Positions 32,813 to 38,681 of a stretch of DNA of 40,665 nt are shown here, piece by piece (the stretch's first letter is position 1; each line of letters opens with the position of its first letter). This DNA is from a virus. Location of the stretch: positions 1-40,665 of the IMG/VR virus record IMGVR_UViG_3300024258_000045; one strand, 5' to 3'. Below the pieces are notes generated by a model, which saw only the letters and a list, made by a program, of their open reading frames with translations, searched no databases and was not told the origin of the DNA. The translations under genes were made by a program, and so were the position numbers.

Positions 32813-33037
32813 TTATTTAGTATCAAATGATTTCCAATTAGAATCTTCCATTGTTTGGAGTATTGCCTCAACTACTTCATGTACTTTATCTGGTGAAAGG
32901 GATATACCCTTTTTAGATGGTTTATACTCACCATCATCTGCCATAAACCAAATCCTAATGTCCACAAATTTGTATCCAGAAAATTCTTTTTCTTCTATTC
33001 TAAATACTTCTTTCTGGTTCTTTTGTATTTCTATCAT
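32813..33037 (-). CDS. PC4/YdbC-like ssDNA-binding protein
   Basis: 74 residues, almost entirely one PC4-type domain: FRIEEKEFSGYKFVDIRIWF, then GEYKPSKKGISLSPDK. The VDIR-x-W, G-x-x-KP-x-KKGI-x-L pattern is characteristic of the transcriptional-coactivator PC4 fold, which binds single-stranded DNA or melted promoters. In a phage it could act in replication or transcription. One base separates it from the PhoH-like gene. Confidence 0.85.
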   Translation of the reverse strand: MIEIQKNQKEVFRIEEKEFSGYKFVDIRIWFMADDGEYKPSKKGISLSPDKVHEVVEAILQTMEDSNWKSFDTK

Positions 33038-33038
33038 T

Positions 33039-33872
33039 TTAACCCCATCTGTTTGTTATTCGTGAGTAATCATATTTTGGATGTTCTAACCAAGCTGATA
33101 ATGTGGCTTCTGCAGGTAAATCCGCAATATCATATTCTTTATTATATCGTTCTAATATTCCAGCAACTACCGGATGTCTCACTATGTCTGCTAATGTAAA
33201 TTGTGAAAATCCTAAATGTGGTAACCCAGTTAATCTTCTAATTGCATCTTCTAACCCATTACCATTTTTATGTTTAACATCTGATTGTTGTAAATCTCCA
33301 CTAATGATAAATTTACTACCTTTACCAATGCGAGTTAGAAATGTTTTAATCTGTAAAGGAGTTGAGTTCTGTGCTTCATCTAATAATACCATTCTATTAG
33401 TTAAAGTAAGTCCACGCATATAAGCTAATGGAACTACTGTAATCACACCCGTATCTCTTAACATCTTCAATCTATCTCTACCTATAATCTGTTCCATATT
33501 GTAGTAGATAGACATCATAAATGGTTCTGTCTTTTCTTCTACGTTACCTGGTAAGTATCCAAGCTTCTCACCCTCAACTTCTACTAATGGTTTTGTAATA
33601 ATAATTCCATCATATTTTTTAGAAGTAGCAAGTTGTTGTAATGCATAATATACTGCGATATAAGTCTTACCACATCCAGCAGGACCTGCACAAAATGAAA
33701 TATCATTCTTATCTATAGTGTTATAGAATATTTCTTGATTTTCAGTTTGGAACTCTATATCCCATTTAATCCGTTTTAATTGTGACAGGACTTGTCGTTT
33801 ATTTTTACATTCTTGATTTACTTTAACTTGTGTAGTAGTAACAACTTTTTTTACTGCTTTAGATTTACTCAT
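33039..33872 (-). CDS. phoH: PhoH-family ATPase
   Basis: 277-residue PhoH-like P-loop ATPase. It has FCAGPAGCGKTYIAVYYALQ (Walker A), the family segment GIIITKPLVEVEGEKLGYLP, VLLDEAQNSTPLQIK (Walker B), FIISGDLQQSD and the C-terminal DIVRHP. Common in marine phages; proposed roles involve RNA or nucleotide metabolism, none firmly shown. I start at the ATG after AGGAGATATTCACT. A 14-residue extension to 33914 is possible. Confidence 0.93.
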   Translation of the reverse strand: MSKSKAVKKVVTTTQVKVNQECKNKRQVLSQLKRIKWDIEFQTENQEIFYNTIDKNDISFCAGPAGCGKTYIAVYYALQQLATSKKYDGIIITKPLVEVEGEKLGYLPGNVEEKTEPFMMSIYYNMEQIIGRDRLKMLRDTGVITVVPLAYMRGLTLTNRMVLLDEAQNSTPLQIKTFLTRIGKGSKFIISGDLQQSDVKHKNGNGLEDAIRRLTGLPHLGFSQFTLADIVRHPVVAGILERYNKEYDIADLPAEATLSAWLEHPKYDYSRITNRWG

Positions 33873-33957
33873 AGTGAATATCTCCTGGTTGGTTAAAGGA
33901 AAATGTTTAGTCATAACCTTTATTTACTTCTATAATAAATAGAATATATATGAGATA

Positions 33958-34428
33958 TTACTTTGAAAATTTATCAGCACATTCCATAGCAGCCCAACTA
34001 TTTGGTTTCAATACACCTTCAAATCCCATTCCCATACAATACCCAATTACTTGCTTAACCATTTCACTACTGGCATATTTCGATTTCGGATTTATATCTG
34101 TATGTATTTCTTTAATATTATAACCAATACTTTCTAATATAGGATTTATAAACAGAGCAGTTTCAACTGCTTCATATGTTTCTTTGAATAATCGTTGTTG
34201 CATAGATATATTAACATCTTTAATTTTTATATTCTTATAATAACCACGACCACCTTTACCTTCCATCAACATTACCAATACTACTGTGTAAGTTGTAGTG
34301 TCACATCGTTTCATGCTATCACCACCAATGTAAAAAGATAAATTATGCTCATCTTGAATACTTGCTATATCAGTAAGTAGTGTTGTTTCTATATCTGTTA
34401 CTTGTTCACCTGTAAATCGTTTCCACAT
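33958..34428 (-). CDS. YkuK/DUF458-like RNase H-fold protein
   Basis: 156-residue protein matching the predicted RNase H-like family DUF458 (YkuK). An early strand ends FYIGGDSMKR, followed by RGYYKNIKIK, QQRLFKETYEAVETAL, IKEIHTDINPKSKY and a Ser-rich helix. The Asp residues in GGDS and HTDIN would be metal ligands. A nuclease role is predicted from fold only. First protein gene after the tRNA array; AGGAGAATGTAAAATG start. Confidence 0.75.
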   Translation of the reverse strand: MWKRFTGEQVTDIETTLLTDIASIQDEHNLSFYIGGDSMKRCDTTTYTVVLVMLMEGKGGRGYYKNIKIKDVNISMQQRLFKETYEAVETALFINPILESIGYNIKEIHTDINPKSKYASSEMVKQVIGYCMGMGFEGVLKPNSWAAMECADKFSK

Positions 34429-34447
34429 TTTACATTCTCCTATATTG

Positions 34448-34485
34448 TAGCCCCAAGTGGAATTGAACCACTATTTCTGCACACT
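34448..34485 (-). tRNA. tRNA 3' fragment (T arm and acceptor strand)
   Basis: A good T arm (AGTGG-TTCAATT-CCACT) and acceptor 3' strand TGGGGCT with discriminator A, but no matching 5' strand (AGCCCCA), D arm or anticodon arm in the 30 nt before it. Probably a tRNA remnant. The upstream 20 nt resemble the ribosome-site region of the following gene. Confidence 0.4.
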
Positions 34486-34504
34486 TTACATTCCCACATA
34501 TTTG

Positions 34505-34581
34505 TCCACCGGGTTGGAGTCGAACCAACGTGTAACCAATTAACCTTTCAACGGTTTATCAGACCGAGGGTATACCGGTGG
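34505..34581 (-). tRNA. Anomalous tRNA, identity uncertain
   Basis: Perfect 7-bp acceptor (CCACCGG/CCGGTGG) and T arm (GTTGG-TTCGACT-CCAAC), but the middle does not fold canonically. Candidates are CGGT-CTGATAA-ACCG (Ile GAU loop) with no D arm, or AACC-GTTGAAA-GGTT (Ser UGA loop) with an odd 11-nt variable region. A D-loop-like TTAATTGGTTA lies 3' of both. The upstream endonuclease gene ends 23 nt inside it. Confidence 0.45.
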
Positions 34582-35296
34582 GATTGCAGTTATCGTAAAA
34601 TTTTCTATTGAGTTCTTTATTATAAAAAAATGGTGTGTATCCATTCTTATCACAGTAATTTATTAAAGTTTCTCGTTTAATATCTATAGTATCGTAATAA
34701 TATTTCCATTTTCTCTGCAAGTCATTGTTGGAAATAATAGTTTTACATTCTACAATATAAATTTCACCATTAGTAGTTTTTATTTTAAAATCTGGAATAT
34801 ATCTCCGTTCTCTATTCTCAAATTCAAATGGTAAACTAAAATTACATCTATCAATATCCATCACATTAAATTCATTTTCAAAATAATCTAAACAACTATA
34901 TTCTACTTTAGAATCACACTTTATTAATTTATCTTTATATAAATATTCACATCTAATAGACTTCAATGATGGTGCATGTCCATTTAATATTCGTTTAACC
35001 ATAGCCAATGATTGTGATTTCCTACGACTATCAGGCCAATACTGGCTTCCACATTCTCTTGAACATAGTTTTTGTTGTGTTTGAGTTGGACCGTTATAAT
35101 CAGTGGTAATGAACTTTTTATTACATACCAAACAATTTCTTTCAATCTGTTTATGTTGTGTTAAAGTTTTACTAACTTTCTCATTTATTTCTTTTCGTTT
35201 TGCTTTAGTAGAAAATCCATTAGAACAACTCCTATTACAAAATCTACCAGTTGCAAAACTCCCATTATGTTCTTTATTACAATATTCACATTTCAT
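34559..35296 (-). CDS. PD-(D/E)XK-type endonuclease within the tRNA array
   Basis: 245 residues. Zinc-type N-terminus (CEYCNKEHNGSFATGRFCNR, then CLVCNKKF and CSRECGSQYW), a basic middle, then CDSKVEYSCLDYFE and RRYIPDFKIKTTNG-EIYIVECK, a PD-(D/E)XK active site (Asp, then Glu-x-Lys). This is the layout of phage homing endonucleases. AGGAGAATATAAAATG start. Its last eight codons and stop (TGA at 34561-34559) lie inside the next tRNA, as if the gene had inserted at that tRNA. Confidence 0.78.
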   Translation of the reverse strand: MKCEYCNKEHNGSFATGRFCNRSCSNGFSTKAKRKEINEKVSKTLTQHKQIERNCLVCNKKFITTDYNGPTQTQQKLCSRECGSQYWPDSRRKSQSLAMVKRILNGHAPSLKSIRCEYLYKDKLIKCDSKVEYSCLDYFENEFNVMDIDRCNFSLPFEFENRERRYIPDFKIKTTNGEIYIVECKTIISNNDLQRKWKYYYDTIDIKRETLINYCDKNGYTPFFYNKELNRKFYDNCNPTGIPSV

Positions 35297-35309
35297 TTTA
35301 TATTCTCCT

Positions 35310-35377
35310 ATACTAATAAGTATAATCGAACCTAAAAAAGATGTAGTTTATCATACTAATAACCACTAATAAGTGGT
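35310..35377 (-). repeat. Two hairpins with identical TATT loops
   Basis: Between tRNA-Arg(UCU) and the endonuclease, ACCACT-TATT-AGTGGT (35377-35362) and ATACT-TATT-AGTAT (35323-35310) both form stems with the same tetraloop. The second sits next to the endonuclease ribosome site. They could guide RNA processing between tRNA and mRNA or limit translation. Confidence 0.35.
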
Positions 35378-35386
35378 AATAATTGG

Positions 35387-35459
35387 TACTCTCGGAAGGA
35401 CTCGAACCCTCAATAAATCGGTAGAAACGATTTGTGATATCCTGTTTCACCACGAGAGC
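35387..35459 (-). tRNA. tRNA-Arg (UCU)
   Basis: Acceptor GCTCTCG/CGAGAGT, D arm GTGA/TCAC, anticodon stem AATCG/CGATT with loop TTTCTAC (UCU, reading AGA/AGG), T loop TTCGAGT. CCA appears encoded. AGA is a favoured Arg codon in this AT-rich DNA. Confidence 0.9.
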
Positions 35460-35465
35460 AATTGG

Positions 35466-35548
35466 AGGAGAGATGAGGAATCGAACCCCCAAACTTTCAT
35501 TCACCCTGGGGTTCAAACCCAGTTGCCGACCATTCAGTGGATCTCTCC
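35466..35548 (-). tRNA. tRNA-Ser (UGA)
   Basis: Acceptor GGAGAGA/TCTCTCC, anticodon stem CTGGG/CCCAG with loop TTTGAAC (UGA), a long class II variable arm as expected for Ser, and T loop TTCGATT. The discriminator is U where Ser usually has G. CCA appears encoded. Confidence 0.85.
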
Positions 35549-35556
35549 ATATATTG

Positions 35557-35643
35557 CGGAAGATGTTGGATTCGAACCTCCGTTACCTATTAAGGTAAGC
35601 ATCCTTAGCGGGGATGTACAATCAACCACTCTACCACGCTTCC
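35557..35643 (-). tRNA. tRNA-Ser (GCU), imperfect
   Basis: Anticodon stem CATCC/GGATG with loop CCGCTAA (GCU) and a clear class II variable stem TTACC/GGTAA. Discriminator G suits Ser. The U33 position is C, and the acceptor (GGAAGCG/ATCTTCC) and T stem each have two mismatches. Its first 13 nt encode the end of the cytidylyltransferase gene. Confidence 0.7.
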
Positions 35644-36020
35644 ATTATTTTAGTGGTTGAATAATCACCCACCCTATCAAAAAATTTTAATTCCTTTGTA
35701 AATTCTCTACCAATCACTTGACCGTTTTTCCAATCCGAACCAACTACCATTATATCTGGTAATGTAACTCTAACTAAATTTCGTAATTCGTTAGTTGTAT
35801 TGAACTGTAAAACTTCGTCAATATACTTTATAGAATTTAACATTTCTATTCTATCTTCCAATGTGTGTATTGGTCTACCTTTACCCTTATCTGTTCTAAT
35901 CTTTGCATCAGTATCTATACCAACTATAAGAATATCTCCAAGTGATTTAGCATATTTAAACAACTCTATATGTCCTCGATGTAAAACATCAAAGCAACCA
36001 TTAGTCCAAACTTTAATCAC
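35631..36020 (-). CDS. Cytidylyltransferase-like protein (HxGH type)
   Basis: 129-residue nucleotidyltransferase. WTNGCFDVLHRGHIELFKYA carries the HxGH nucleotide-binding motif. GIDTDAKIRTDKGKGRP, then MVVGSDWKNGQVIG and YSTTKI follow the glycerol-3-phosphate cytidylyltransferase / HldE C-domain pattern (RfaE domain II). It would activate a sugar or alcohol phosphate with CTP or ATP for envelope or nucleotide-sugar synthesis. Overlaps the cupin gene by 8 nt. The final codons (MEAW, stop) lie in the 5' end of tRNA-Ser(GCU). Confidence 0.88.
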   Translation of the reverse strand: MIKVWTNGCFDVLHRGHIELFKYAKSLGDILIVGIDTDAKIRTDKGKGRPIHTLEDRIEMLNSIKYIDEVLQFNTTNELRNLVRVTLPDIMVVGSDWKNGQVIGREFTKELKFFDRVGDYSTTKIMEAW

Positions 36021-36354
36021 CTTTAATTATCCTATAGCTATCATCTTCAAAGTGTTGTGTTGAAAATTCAAATAATTCACTATCTTCTATTGCAAGCATT
36101 TGATGACGTAATCCAATAGAAACGTGAAATGTATCACCAGGTTCCATAATCATTTTTTTAGATTCTTCTAAGTTATCTTCATTTGAATATCTAACTATTA
36201 TCGAACCAGACTGTAAATAAAATACCTCATCTTTTATTTTATGGTAATGAAAGGAACAATGTTTTCCCTTTTTAAAGAATAGAAGTTTCCCACAGTATTC
36301 TTTCTTATTTACTATCCACTTTTCATATCCCCAACTTTTATCATGAATTTCCAT
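36013..36354 (-). CDS. Cupin protein, sugar-phosphate isomerase-like
   Basis: About 113 residues of a single cupin barrel: KSWGYEKWIVNKKEYCGKLL, FKKGKHCSFHYHKIKDEVFY (His-rich metal site), SGSIIV, and MEPGDTFHVSIGLRHQM. This resembles the C-terminal half of type II mannose-6-phosphate isomerases. Coupled to the cytidylyltransferase, it suggests a two-gene sugar-modification unit. Start placed after GGAGTTAGAA (36354). Longer frames to 36366 or 36387 lack a ribosome site. Confidence 0.83.
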   Translation of the reverse strand: MEIHDKSWGYEKWIVNKKEYCGKLLFFKKGKHCSFHYHKIKDEVFYLQSGSIIVRYSNEDNLEESKKMIMEPGDTFHVSIGLRHQMLAIEDSELFEFSTQHFEDDSYRIIKGD

Positions 36355-36423
36355 TTCTAACTCCATTCTATCCGTAATAAATATCATGTTTAGTTATCTA
36401 TTACAGATATAATATAACTATTG

Positions 36424-36498
36424 ACCGGGTAGTTGGAATCGAACCAACACCTGTATAGATTTTAAGTCTATTGCCTCTACCAATTGGGCTACGGGACC
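36424..36498 (-). tRNA. tRNA-Leu (UAA), acceptor stem does not pair
   Basis: D arm GCC/GGC, anticodon stem ATAGA/TCTAT with loop CTTAAAA (UAA), and T arm GTTGG/CCAAC are sound. However, the 5' strand GGTCCCG does not pair with TACCCGG. The variable loop is short, unlike the class II arm usual for Leu. The first 10 nt code for the end of a small protein. Possibly a pseudo-tRNA. Confidence 0.6.
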
Positions 36499-36632
36499 CT
36501 CTTTCTGTCAATCAACCATTGAGTATGAAAAAAGTCAATAGTATCTTCATCTAAATCTTTCCAAGATATATTTTCTTCCTTCATCCGTATTACTACATAC
36601 TCACCAAAGGTCGGTTCATATTTTATACTCAT
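36489..36632 (-). CDS. 47-aa protein fitted between two tRNAs
   Basis: Begins MSIKYEPTFGEYVVIRMKEE, two nucleotides from the tRNA-Lys discriminator base, and ends RKRVP with its TAG inside tRNA-Leu. It has a protein-like acidic composition but no Shine-Dalgarno site, because the tRNA sequence occupies that position. Translation would need processing of the tRNA first. Function unknown. Confidence 0.5.
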   Translation of the reverse strand: MSIKYEPTFGEYVVIRMKEENISWKDLDEDTIDFFHTQWLIDRKRVP

Positions 36633-36633
36633 G

Positions 36634-36705
36634 TGGACCCACCCGAACTCGAATCGGGAACAGATGGTTAAAAGCCATCTGGTTTACCAGTTAACCTATG
36701 GGTCC
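36634..36705 (-). tRNA. tRNA-Lys (UUU)
   Basis: Acceptor GGACCCA/TGGGTCC, D arm GGTTAACTGGTAAACC, anticodon stem GATGG/CCATC with loop CTTTTAA (UUU), T arm CCCGA/TCGGG. All arms pair well; CCA is not encoded. Confidence 0.93.
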
Positions 36706-36710
36706 AATTG

Positions 36711-36782
36711 TACTCCCGGATGGAATCGAGCCATCATTTGTAGTTTAGGAAACTACTGTGTTCTCCTTTACACTACGGGAGT
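36711..36782 (-). tRNA. tRNA-Arg (CCU)
   Basis: Acceptor ACTCCCG/CGGGAGT, D arm GTG/CAC, anticodon stem GTAGT/ACTAC with loop TTCCTAA (CCU, reading AGG), T arm GATGG/CCATC. Well folded. Confidence 0.92.
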
Positions 36783-36791
36783 AAAAAATGA

Positions 36792-36871
36792 TATAAATAG
36801 AGAGCGTCAATCTTTCGTCTGAGGAATTAACTCAAAGTCTTTATAACGGACTTCTACCGTTTCTATTTATA
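36792..36871 (-). ncRNA. Unidentified tRNA-like structured RNA
   Basis: Fills the gap between two tRNA-Arg genes. The ends pair perfectly over 10 bp (TATAAATAGA with TCTATTTATA). Inside are AACGG-TAGAAGT-CCGTT (5-bp stem, 7-nt loop like an anticodon arm, but A at position 33) and TGAG-TTAATTC-CTCA (T-arm-like). There is no D arm. No start codon opens a convincing ORF. It may be a stable RNA like the unexplained RNAs of the T4 tRNA cluster. Confidence 0.5.
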
Positions 36872-36874
36872 CTG

Positions 36875-36946
36875 TACTCTCGGGAGGAATCGAGCCCCCA
36901 ACTTTTGGTTCGTAGCCAAATATGATATCCGTTTCACCACGAGAGT
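36875..36946 (-). tRNA. tRNA-Arg (ACG)
   Basis: Acceptor ACTCTCG/CGAGAGT, D arm GTGA/TCAT, anticodon stem TTTGG/CCAAA with loop CTACGAA (ACG, reading CGU after A34 deamination), T arm GGGGG/CCTCC. Confidence 0.9.
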
Positions 36947-36956
36947 ATATTGTTTG

Positions 36957-37028
36957 AGCTCTCACGAGGAATCGAACCCCGCTCTTCTGGTTACAAACCA
37001 GTTGCTTTACCTGATAAGCTATGAGAGC
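36957..37028 (-). tRNA. tRNA-Thr (UGU)
   Basis: Acceptor GCTCTCA/TGAGAGC, D arm GCTTATCAGGTAAAGC, anticodon loop TTTGTAA (UGU) on stem ACTGG/CCAGA, T arm with TTCGATT. One weak pair at the bottom of the anticodon stem. Confidence 0.9.
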
Positions 37029-37036
37029 ATTTTGTG

Positions 37037-37107
37037 TAGGGAATAATGGAATCGAACCATTCTCTATTGGATGTAAGCCAATCATTCTACCGATGAACTA
37101 ATTCCCC
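37037..37107 (-). tRNA. tRNA-Val (UAC)
   Basis: Acceptor GGGGAAT/ATTCCCT (one G-U), D arm GTTC/GAAT, anticodon stem ATTGG/CCAAT with loop CTTACAT (UAC), T arm AATGG/CCATT. Confidence 0.9.
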
Positions 37108-37112
37108 TGTTG

Positions 37113-37186
37113 AGTACAGGATCGGATTCGAACCGATGAATAATGGATTTGCAATCCACCGCATTAAACCACTCTGCCACCTGTAC
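37113..37186 (-). tRNA. tRNA-Cys (GCA)
   Basis: Acceptor GTACAGG/CCTGTAC, D arm GCA...TGC, anticodon stem GTGGA/TCCAT with loop TTGCAAA (GCA), T arm ATCGG/CCGAT, discriminator U as usual for Cys. Confidence 0.92.
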
Positions 37187-37194
37187 ATATGGTG

Positions 37195-37265
37195 TGGAGC
37201 TATAGGGAATCCAACCCTAATTTCCGCAGTGCAAATGCGGTGTAATCGCTTTATACCATAGCCCC
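37195..37265 (-). tRNA. tRNA-Ala (UGC)
   Basis: Acceptor GGGGCTA/TAGCTCC (one G-U), anticodon stem CCGCA/TGCGG with loop TTTGCAC (UGC), T arm TAGGG/CCCTA. Its first 15 nt encode the last four codons and stop of the HNH protein gene. Unlike the other overlapped tRNAs, it folds well. Confidence 0.88.
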
Positions 37266-37826
37266 ATATTTTTCTTTTACTATTTCATTAATTTTTTCAT
37301 TTATCAATTCTTTATGCTTATTCATTCGTGTCATTATGTGATGATTAGAACACAGTGGTATTAAGTTTTTTGGTTCATCATTATCATGATTATTATCTAC
37401 ATGGTGAACTTCAACCGAAATATCCCATCCACATATTACACATTCAGGTTCATAGTTCTCAAAACACATTTCCCTATAATGTGGGTTTACTCCAATCTTA
37501 TTAGGATGAATACCATTATTATCATTTATCATCCTTCTATATCCAGTCTTACCAACTCTGTTATTATACTTCGCTGAACAACTTGAATTACAGAATGTAA
37601 GGTGTTTTTCTATGTGAGTATCACATTCTTTACATTCAGTATAATTTTCTGGATTATACATACATCGTTTTTCATGTGGCCCCAAATTTGCCTTTTGGTA
37701 TTTTTTATCACAATACGAACATACCGTATATTGCTCATCTTTCTTATGAACCCATTTAGAATGATTAGCTATTTGTGGATGACTTTCAGTTTCATATCCA
37801 CAGTTTTTTACTTTACATTTATACAC
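37251..37826 (-). CDS. HNH endonuclease with zinc fingers, homing type
   Basis: 191 residues. N-terminal CKVKNCGYETESH-type finger, further CxxC pairs (CSYCDKKY, CKECDTH, CNSSCSAKY), then a complete HNH nuclease: CVICGWDISVEVHHVDNNHD, PKNLIPLCSNHHIMTR. The start is GTG, 7 nt after AGGAG. The gene lies between tRNA-Glu and tRNA-Ala and runs into tRNA-Ala (YGAMV, TAA at 37253-37251), consistent with a homing gene inserted at a tRNA locus. Confidence 0.88.
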   Translation of the reverse strand: MYKCKVKNCGYETESHPQIANHSKWVHKKDEQYTVCSYCDKKYQKANLGPHEKRCMYNPENYTECKECDTHIEKHLTFCNSSCSAKYNNRVGKTGYRRMINDNNGIHPNKIGVNPHYREMCFENYEPECVICGWDISVEVHHVDNNHDNDEPKNLIPLCSNHHIMTRMNKHKELINEKINEIVKEKYGAMV

Positions 37827-37866
37827 ATCAATTCTCCTATATTATCTTCTATAATAAATATAAGGA

Positions 37867-37883
37867 GAACGAGTTTTTCGTTC
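37867..37883 (-). repeat. Hairpin between tRNA-Glu and the HNH gene
   Basis: GAACGA-AAAAC-TCGTTC, a 6-bp stem just before TCCTTATATTTATTATAG. A similar stem (AAACGA/TCGTTT) lies at the end of the 38020-38127 gene. Possible processing or stability element. Confidence 0.3.
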
Positions 37884-37913
37884 AAGTATTTTACTCTCCA
37901 TAATATTTTATTG

Positions 37914-37985
37914 TAGCCCGACGGAGTACTGACCTCCGGTTCCTGGAGTGAAAGTCCAGTGTCCTATCCATTAGACGACCGGGCC
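37914..37985 (-). tRNA. tRNA-Glu (UUC)
   Basis: Acceptor GGCCCGG/TCGGGCT (two G-U), D arm GTC/GAC, anticodon stem CTGGA/TCCAG with loop CTTTCAC (UUC). The T stem CGGAG/CTCCG is sound but the T loop GTCAGTA lacks the usual TTC. Confidence 0.85.
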
Positions 37986-38019
37986 ATTTATGGTAAACAA
38001 ATTGTCAAAAAACTTTTAA

Positions 38020-38127
38020 TCAAACGAACTTTAGTCGTTTCATTATTTTCTTATACCAACTGGAGTTAATTGCTTTGTTAAACTCTTTAGTTAGGCTGTA
38101 ATTTTTATTAGTTCTCTTATCTTTCAT
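38020..38127 (-). CDS. Hypothetical basic peptide, 35 aa
   Basis: Begins MKDKRTNKNYSLTKEFNKAI and ends KKIMKRLKFV. Very basic. It is the only ORF between promoter P8 and tRNA-Glu, with GAGATAAGAAAATG as a weak ribosome site. A hairpin (AAACGA/TCGTTT) overlaps its stop. Function unknown. Confidence 0.45.
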   Translation of the reverse strand: MKDKRTNKNYSLTKEFNKAINSSWYKKIMKRLKFV

Positions 38128-38158
38128 TTTCTTATCTCATCATTTCAATTAACACCTA

Positions 38159-38187
38159 AATATACAAACAATAATTCATAAAGTCAA
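38159..38187 (-). promoter_or_regulatory. Sigma70-like promoter P8
   Basis: TTGACT, 17 bp, TATATT. The -35 and spacer (TTATGAATTATTGTTTG) are identical to P9, so one is a copy of the other. It reinforces transcription of the tRNA array downstream of tRNA-Gln. Confidence 0.85.
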
Positions 38188-38210
38188 GTGTTATTTTAAA
38201 AAACTTTTAG

Positions 38211-38281
38211 AAGGCCTGATCGGAGTTGAACCGATAATATGAGATTCAAAATCTCATGTGATACCATTTCACCACAAGCCC
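38211..38281 (-). tRNA. tRNA-Gln (UUG)
   Basis: Acceptor GGGCTTG/CAGGCCT (two G-U), D arm GTG/CAC, anticodon stem TGAGA/TCTCA with loop TTTTGAA (UUG), T arm ATCGG/CCGAT. Confidence 0.9.
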
Positions 38282-38289
38282 ATATATTG

Positions 38290-38361
38290 CATCTCCACTA
38301 AGACTCGAACTCAGACTAACGGATTTGGAATCCGTAATGCTACCAATTACACCATAGAGAT
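38290..38361 (-). tRNA. tRNA-Trp (CCA)
   Basis: Acceptor ATCTCTA/TGGAGAT (one G-U), anticodon stem ACGGA/TCCGT with loop TTCCAAA (CCA), T arm CTGAG/CTTAG (one G-U), discriminator G as expected for Trp. Confidence 0.9.
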
Positions 38362-38366
38362 ATTTG

Positions 38367-38437
38367 CTCACCCACCTGGATTCGAACCAGGAAGATCTGA
38401 TTAACAATCAGACATGATACCATTTCATCATGGGTGA
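38367..38437 (-). tRNA. tRNA-Asn (GUU)
   Basis: Acceptor TCACCCA/TGGGTGA, D arm ATG/CAT, anticodon stem TCTGA/TCAGA with loop TTGTTAA (GUU), T arm CCTGG/CCAGG, discriminator G. First RNA after promoter P9, with its mature 5' end about 10 nt from the -10 box. Confidence 0.93.
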
Positions 38438-38447
38438 ATATGCTTTA

Positions 38448-38476
38448 ATAATACAAACAATAATTCATAAAGTCAA
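38448..38476 (-). promoter_or_regulatory. Sigma70-like promoter P9 of the tRNA array
   Basis: TTGACT, 17 bp, TATTAT. It lies between the 38.5 kb terminator and tRNA-Asn, so the array starts as its own unit. A transcript would begin only a few bases before the mature tRNA 5' end. Confidence 0.88.
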
Positions 38477-38497
38477 GTCTTTTTCTTTCATAAAAAC

Positions 38498-38532
38498 AAA
38501 AAGGGTGAAACCTTTTGAGTCTCACCCTTTTC
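38498..38532 (-). terminator. Rho-independent terminator
   Basis: AAAAGGGTGA and TCACCCTTTT form a 10-bp stem with a 13-nt loop, followed by TGTTTTTATG on the minus strand. It ends the 40.5-38.6 kb unit just before promoter P9. The plus strand also has a T-rich tail, so it may work both ways. Confidence 0.8.
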
Positions 38533-38573
38533 TTTATATGCTATTGTAATTTTATATATTAAAAGTAATGAGA

Positions 38574-38681
38574 CTACGTTCTCCAATAATCGGCATCAAC
38601 CTGATGTTCCGTTGTGCAATTATATGCCCGAGGAATCTCAGTGGTGAGTACCGGTGAAAATCGTTTTGATATGTTATTCAT
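38574..38681 (-). CDS. 35-aa ORF before the terminator
   Basis: Starts MNNISKRFSPVLTTEIPRAY and ends DADYWRT. Protein-like composition. Its ATG overlaps the stop of an open frame upstream (TATGAATAAC) in the usual coupled style, and it ends about 40 nt before the terminator. No family recognised. Confidence 0.4.
   Translation of the reverse strand: MNNISKRFSPVLTTEIPRAYNCTTEHQVDADYWRT

Noticed and set aside
34402-35660. Plus-strand frames with GIEP, VEPT and similar motifs
   Set aside because: These are reverse-strand translations of tRNA T loops, not proteins.
36796-36853. Short ORF between the two tRNA-Arg genes
   Set aside because: The frame has no ATG, GTG or TTG start, and the region is better explained as a structured RNA.
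36864-36871. TATAAATA, the T4 late promoter sequence, on the minus strand
   Set aside because: It is part of a perfectly paired inverted repeat with the same word on the other strand, and such AT-rich words also occur inside ribosome-site regions (for example 50-57). I do not call late promoters.
38448-38532. CRISPR-like repeat pair around 38.16 and 38.46 kb
   Set aside because: The 26-bp repeats are two copies of a promoter, only two in number, with tRNA genes between them.
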